A stretch of DNA of 64,000 bases, taken from positions 62,001 through 126,000 of the forward strand of contig NZ_CANTZW010000005.1 of NCBI RefSeq assembly GCF_947855115.1, read 5' to 3'. A program made the position numbers and the translations under genes. Positions 62,912-64,000 of the stretch are shown here, in pieces (the first letter of the stretch is position 1; each line of letters opens with the position of its first letter). The stretch comes from an uncultured Parabacteroides sp. GTDB taxonomy: Bacteria; Bacteroidota; Bacteroidia; Bacteroidales; Tannerellaceae. A model generated the notes under the pieces. It saw only the letters and a program-made list of their open reading frames with translations, had not been told where the DNA came from and did not search any database.

Positions 62912-64000
62912 TTATTCTTGGTTGTCGCGTTCAATCGCGCTTTTCTCTTGCTCTTGTTGTACCTGCAAATCGGCCTCTACCTCCATCGGCTTGCGGATCT
63001 TTTCCTGCAAGTACTCGAAAGCGATATAGAATACCGGTACCACAAAAAGCAACGCCAGTGTACCGACAGCCATACCACCTACGACACCCGTACCCAACGA
63101 CGAGTTACCGTTGGCGCCGGCTCCGGTCGCGAACATCAACGGAAGCATACCGAAGATCATCGTTAATACAGTCATCAAGATAGGACGCAAACGAACTTGG
63201 GCGGCAGAATAAGCGGATTCTATGATACCCATACCCTTGCGTCGGCGCTCAATGGCGTACTCCGTGATCAGGATGGCCGTCTTTGCCAATAAACCGATCA
63301 GCATGATCACACCTGTTTGCAGGTAAATGTTGTTTTCCAGCCCGAACACCTTGGCGAAAAGGAACGAACCCATCAAGCCGAACGGGACGGAAAGTATGAC
63401 AGCGAACGGAACCAGGAAGCTCTCGTACAAGCAAGAAAGGATCAAGAAGATAAGCAGGATACAAACCGCGTAGATGAATATCGTCTGGGCGCCGCCGGAA
63501 GCGGATTCCTCACGTGACATACCTCCGTATTCATATCCGTATCCGGAAGGTAGGCTCTGCTCTACCACTTCCTCGATGACTTTCTGGACCTCACCGGTCG
63601 AATAACCCGGAGCCGGGTTCACATTCACGGTAATGGAACTGAACAGATTGAAGCGGTTTTCCACCTCAGACCCCATGATCTTCTTCAACGTGACGAACTG
63701 GCTGATGGGGGCCATTTCCGTTCCGTTGCGCACGAACATATTGTCTAGCGCTTGCTCGTCTAGTCGATACTCGGGCGAGGCTTGCAGCATCACGCGGTAT
63801 ACTTTCCCGAACTGATTGTAGTTGGAGATATACGCTCCACCGCAATAGGTTCCCAATACATCAAGCACGGAAGAGGGTGAGATGCCGGCACGCTTGCATT
63901 TCGCGGCATCCACGTCTACGGATATCTGCGGGAAGTTCATGGCGTAAGACGTATAGGCCATAGCCACTTCCGGCCGCTGGTTCAGCGCTCCGAGGAATTG
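62912..64000 (-). CDS. RND efflux pump inner-membrane subunit (AcrB type), C-terminal part, N-terminus off window
   Basis: The last ~362 residues of an AcrB-like proton-driven multidrug exporter; the frame continues unbroken to the right edge (QFLGALNQRPEVAM...). Visible family regions are the periplasmic porter segment YRVMLQASPEYRLDEQALDNMFVR, the AGYSTG-like PAPGYSTGEVQ, and helices 8-12 with YESFLVPFAVILSVPFGLMG, TGVIMLIGLLAKTAILITEYA and RLRPILMTVLTMIFGMLPL. A C-terminal tail is rich in Glu/Gln. It lies upstream of the outer-membrane factor in the same operon. Confidence 0.95.
   Translation of the reverse strand, partial: QFLGALNQRPEVAMAYTSYAMNFPQISVDVDAAKCKRAGISPSSVLDVLGTYCGGAYISNYNQFGKVYRVMLQASPEYRLDEQALDNMFVRNGTEMAPISQFVTLKKIMGSEVENRFNLFSSITVNVNPAPGYSTGEVQKVIEEVVEQSLPSGYGYEYGGMSREESASGGAQTIFIYAVCILLIFLILSCLYESFLVPFAVILSVPFGLMGSFLFAKVFGLENNIYLQTGVIMLIGLLAKTAILITEYAIERRRKGMGIIESAYSAAQVRLRPILMTVLTMIFGMLPLMFATGAGANGNSSLGTGVVGGMAVGTLALLFVVPVFYIAFEYLQEKIRKPMEVEADLQVQQEQEKSAIERDNQE

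Noticed and set aside
1..64000. tRNA, rRNA, integrase, intact insertion sequence or riboswitch
   Set aside because: Reading all intergenic gaps by eye gave no tRNA-like cloverleaf, no rRNA sequence, no transposase or integrase frame and no riboswitch I recognise; a covariance-model scan was not possible.

Overview
The window looks like the chromosome of a gut Bacteroidota, most likely Parabacteroides (close to P. distasonis). The species call is inferred from gene content, not computed. Supporting signs are SusC/SusD pairs, a hybrid two-component system (HTCS), Bacteroidota-style -7 boxes (TAnnTTTG), many lipoproteins, an S46 dipeptidyl-peptidase, 6-bladed beta-propeller lipoproteins and a DUF1703-type AAA-ATPase. 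No rRNA, tRNA, CRISPR array or intact transposase was seen.

Layout. (1) 0-9.5 kb, mostly housekeeping: the 5' part of mnmG, a lipoprotein serpin and a 6-bladed propeller lipoprotein, ybeY, a fused SpmA-SpmB membrane protein, an HI0074-like protein followed by the tail of its lost nucleotidyltransferase partner, a D-2-hydroxyacid dehydrogenase, an AlkD-like protein, a TIGR02757 protein and a LOG-family protein. (2) 10-26.9 kb: a complete sialic-acid operon on the minus strand. It runs ROK regulator, then lyase, epimerase, MFS transporter, NanO/NanU uptake pair, sialidase, GH20 hexosaminidase, dual-domain sialate O-acetylesterase and mutarotase. Together these release, deacetylate, import and convert sialic acid to GlcNAc. 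(3) 27-32.3 kb: a decayed region. It holds two intact propeller lipoproteins, a 20-residue lipoprotein leader, and truncated LanC-like, GT10-like and DUF3244-like pieces, followed by an AAA-ATPase/PD-(D/E)XK gene. (4) 32.4-48.7 kb: a polysaccharide utilisation locus with GH31 (PA14 insert), clan GH-D alpha-galactosidase, HTCS, SusC, SusD, a surface lipoprotein and a GH26 mannanase. The likely substrate is a galactosylated mannan. (5) 48.8-55 kb: ruvB, a Wzx-like flippase, an orphan TPR histidine kinase and a DUF389 membrane protein. (6) 55-61.3 kb: a peptidase group, S46 DPP7 convergent with S9-like, C69 and C1 genes. (7) 61.5-64 kb: an RND efflux outer-membrane factor and the C-terminal part of its pump.

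The main unexplained signals are these. A REP/BIME-like element occurs twice with covarying hairpin arms (9506-9601 and 58488-58584). Two intergenic arrays each hold three near-palindromic 22-bp units (9770-9835 and 32441-32506). A TATGTAACA box lies upstream of three separate transcription units of the PUL. The region at 27-30.6 kb looks like the ruin of a peptide or lipoprotein cluster.
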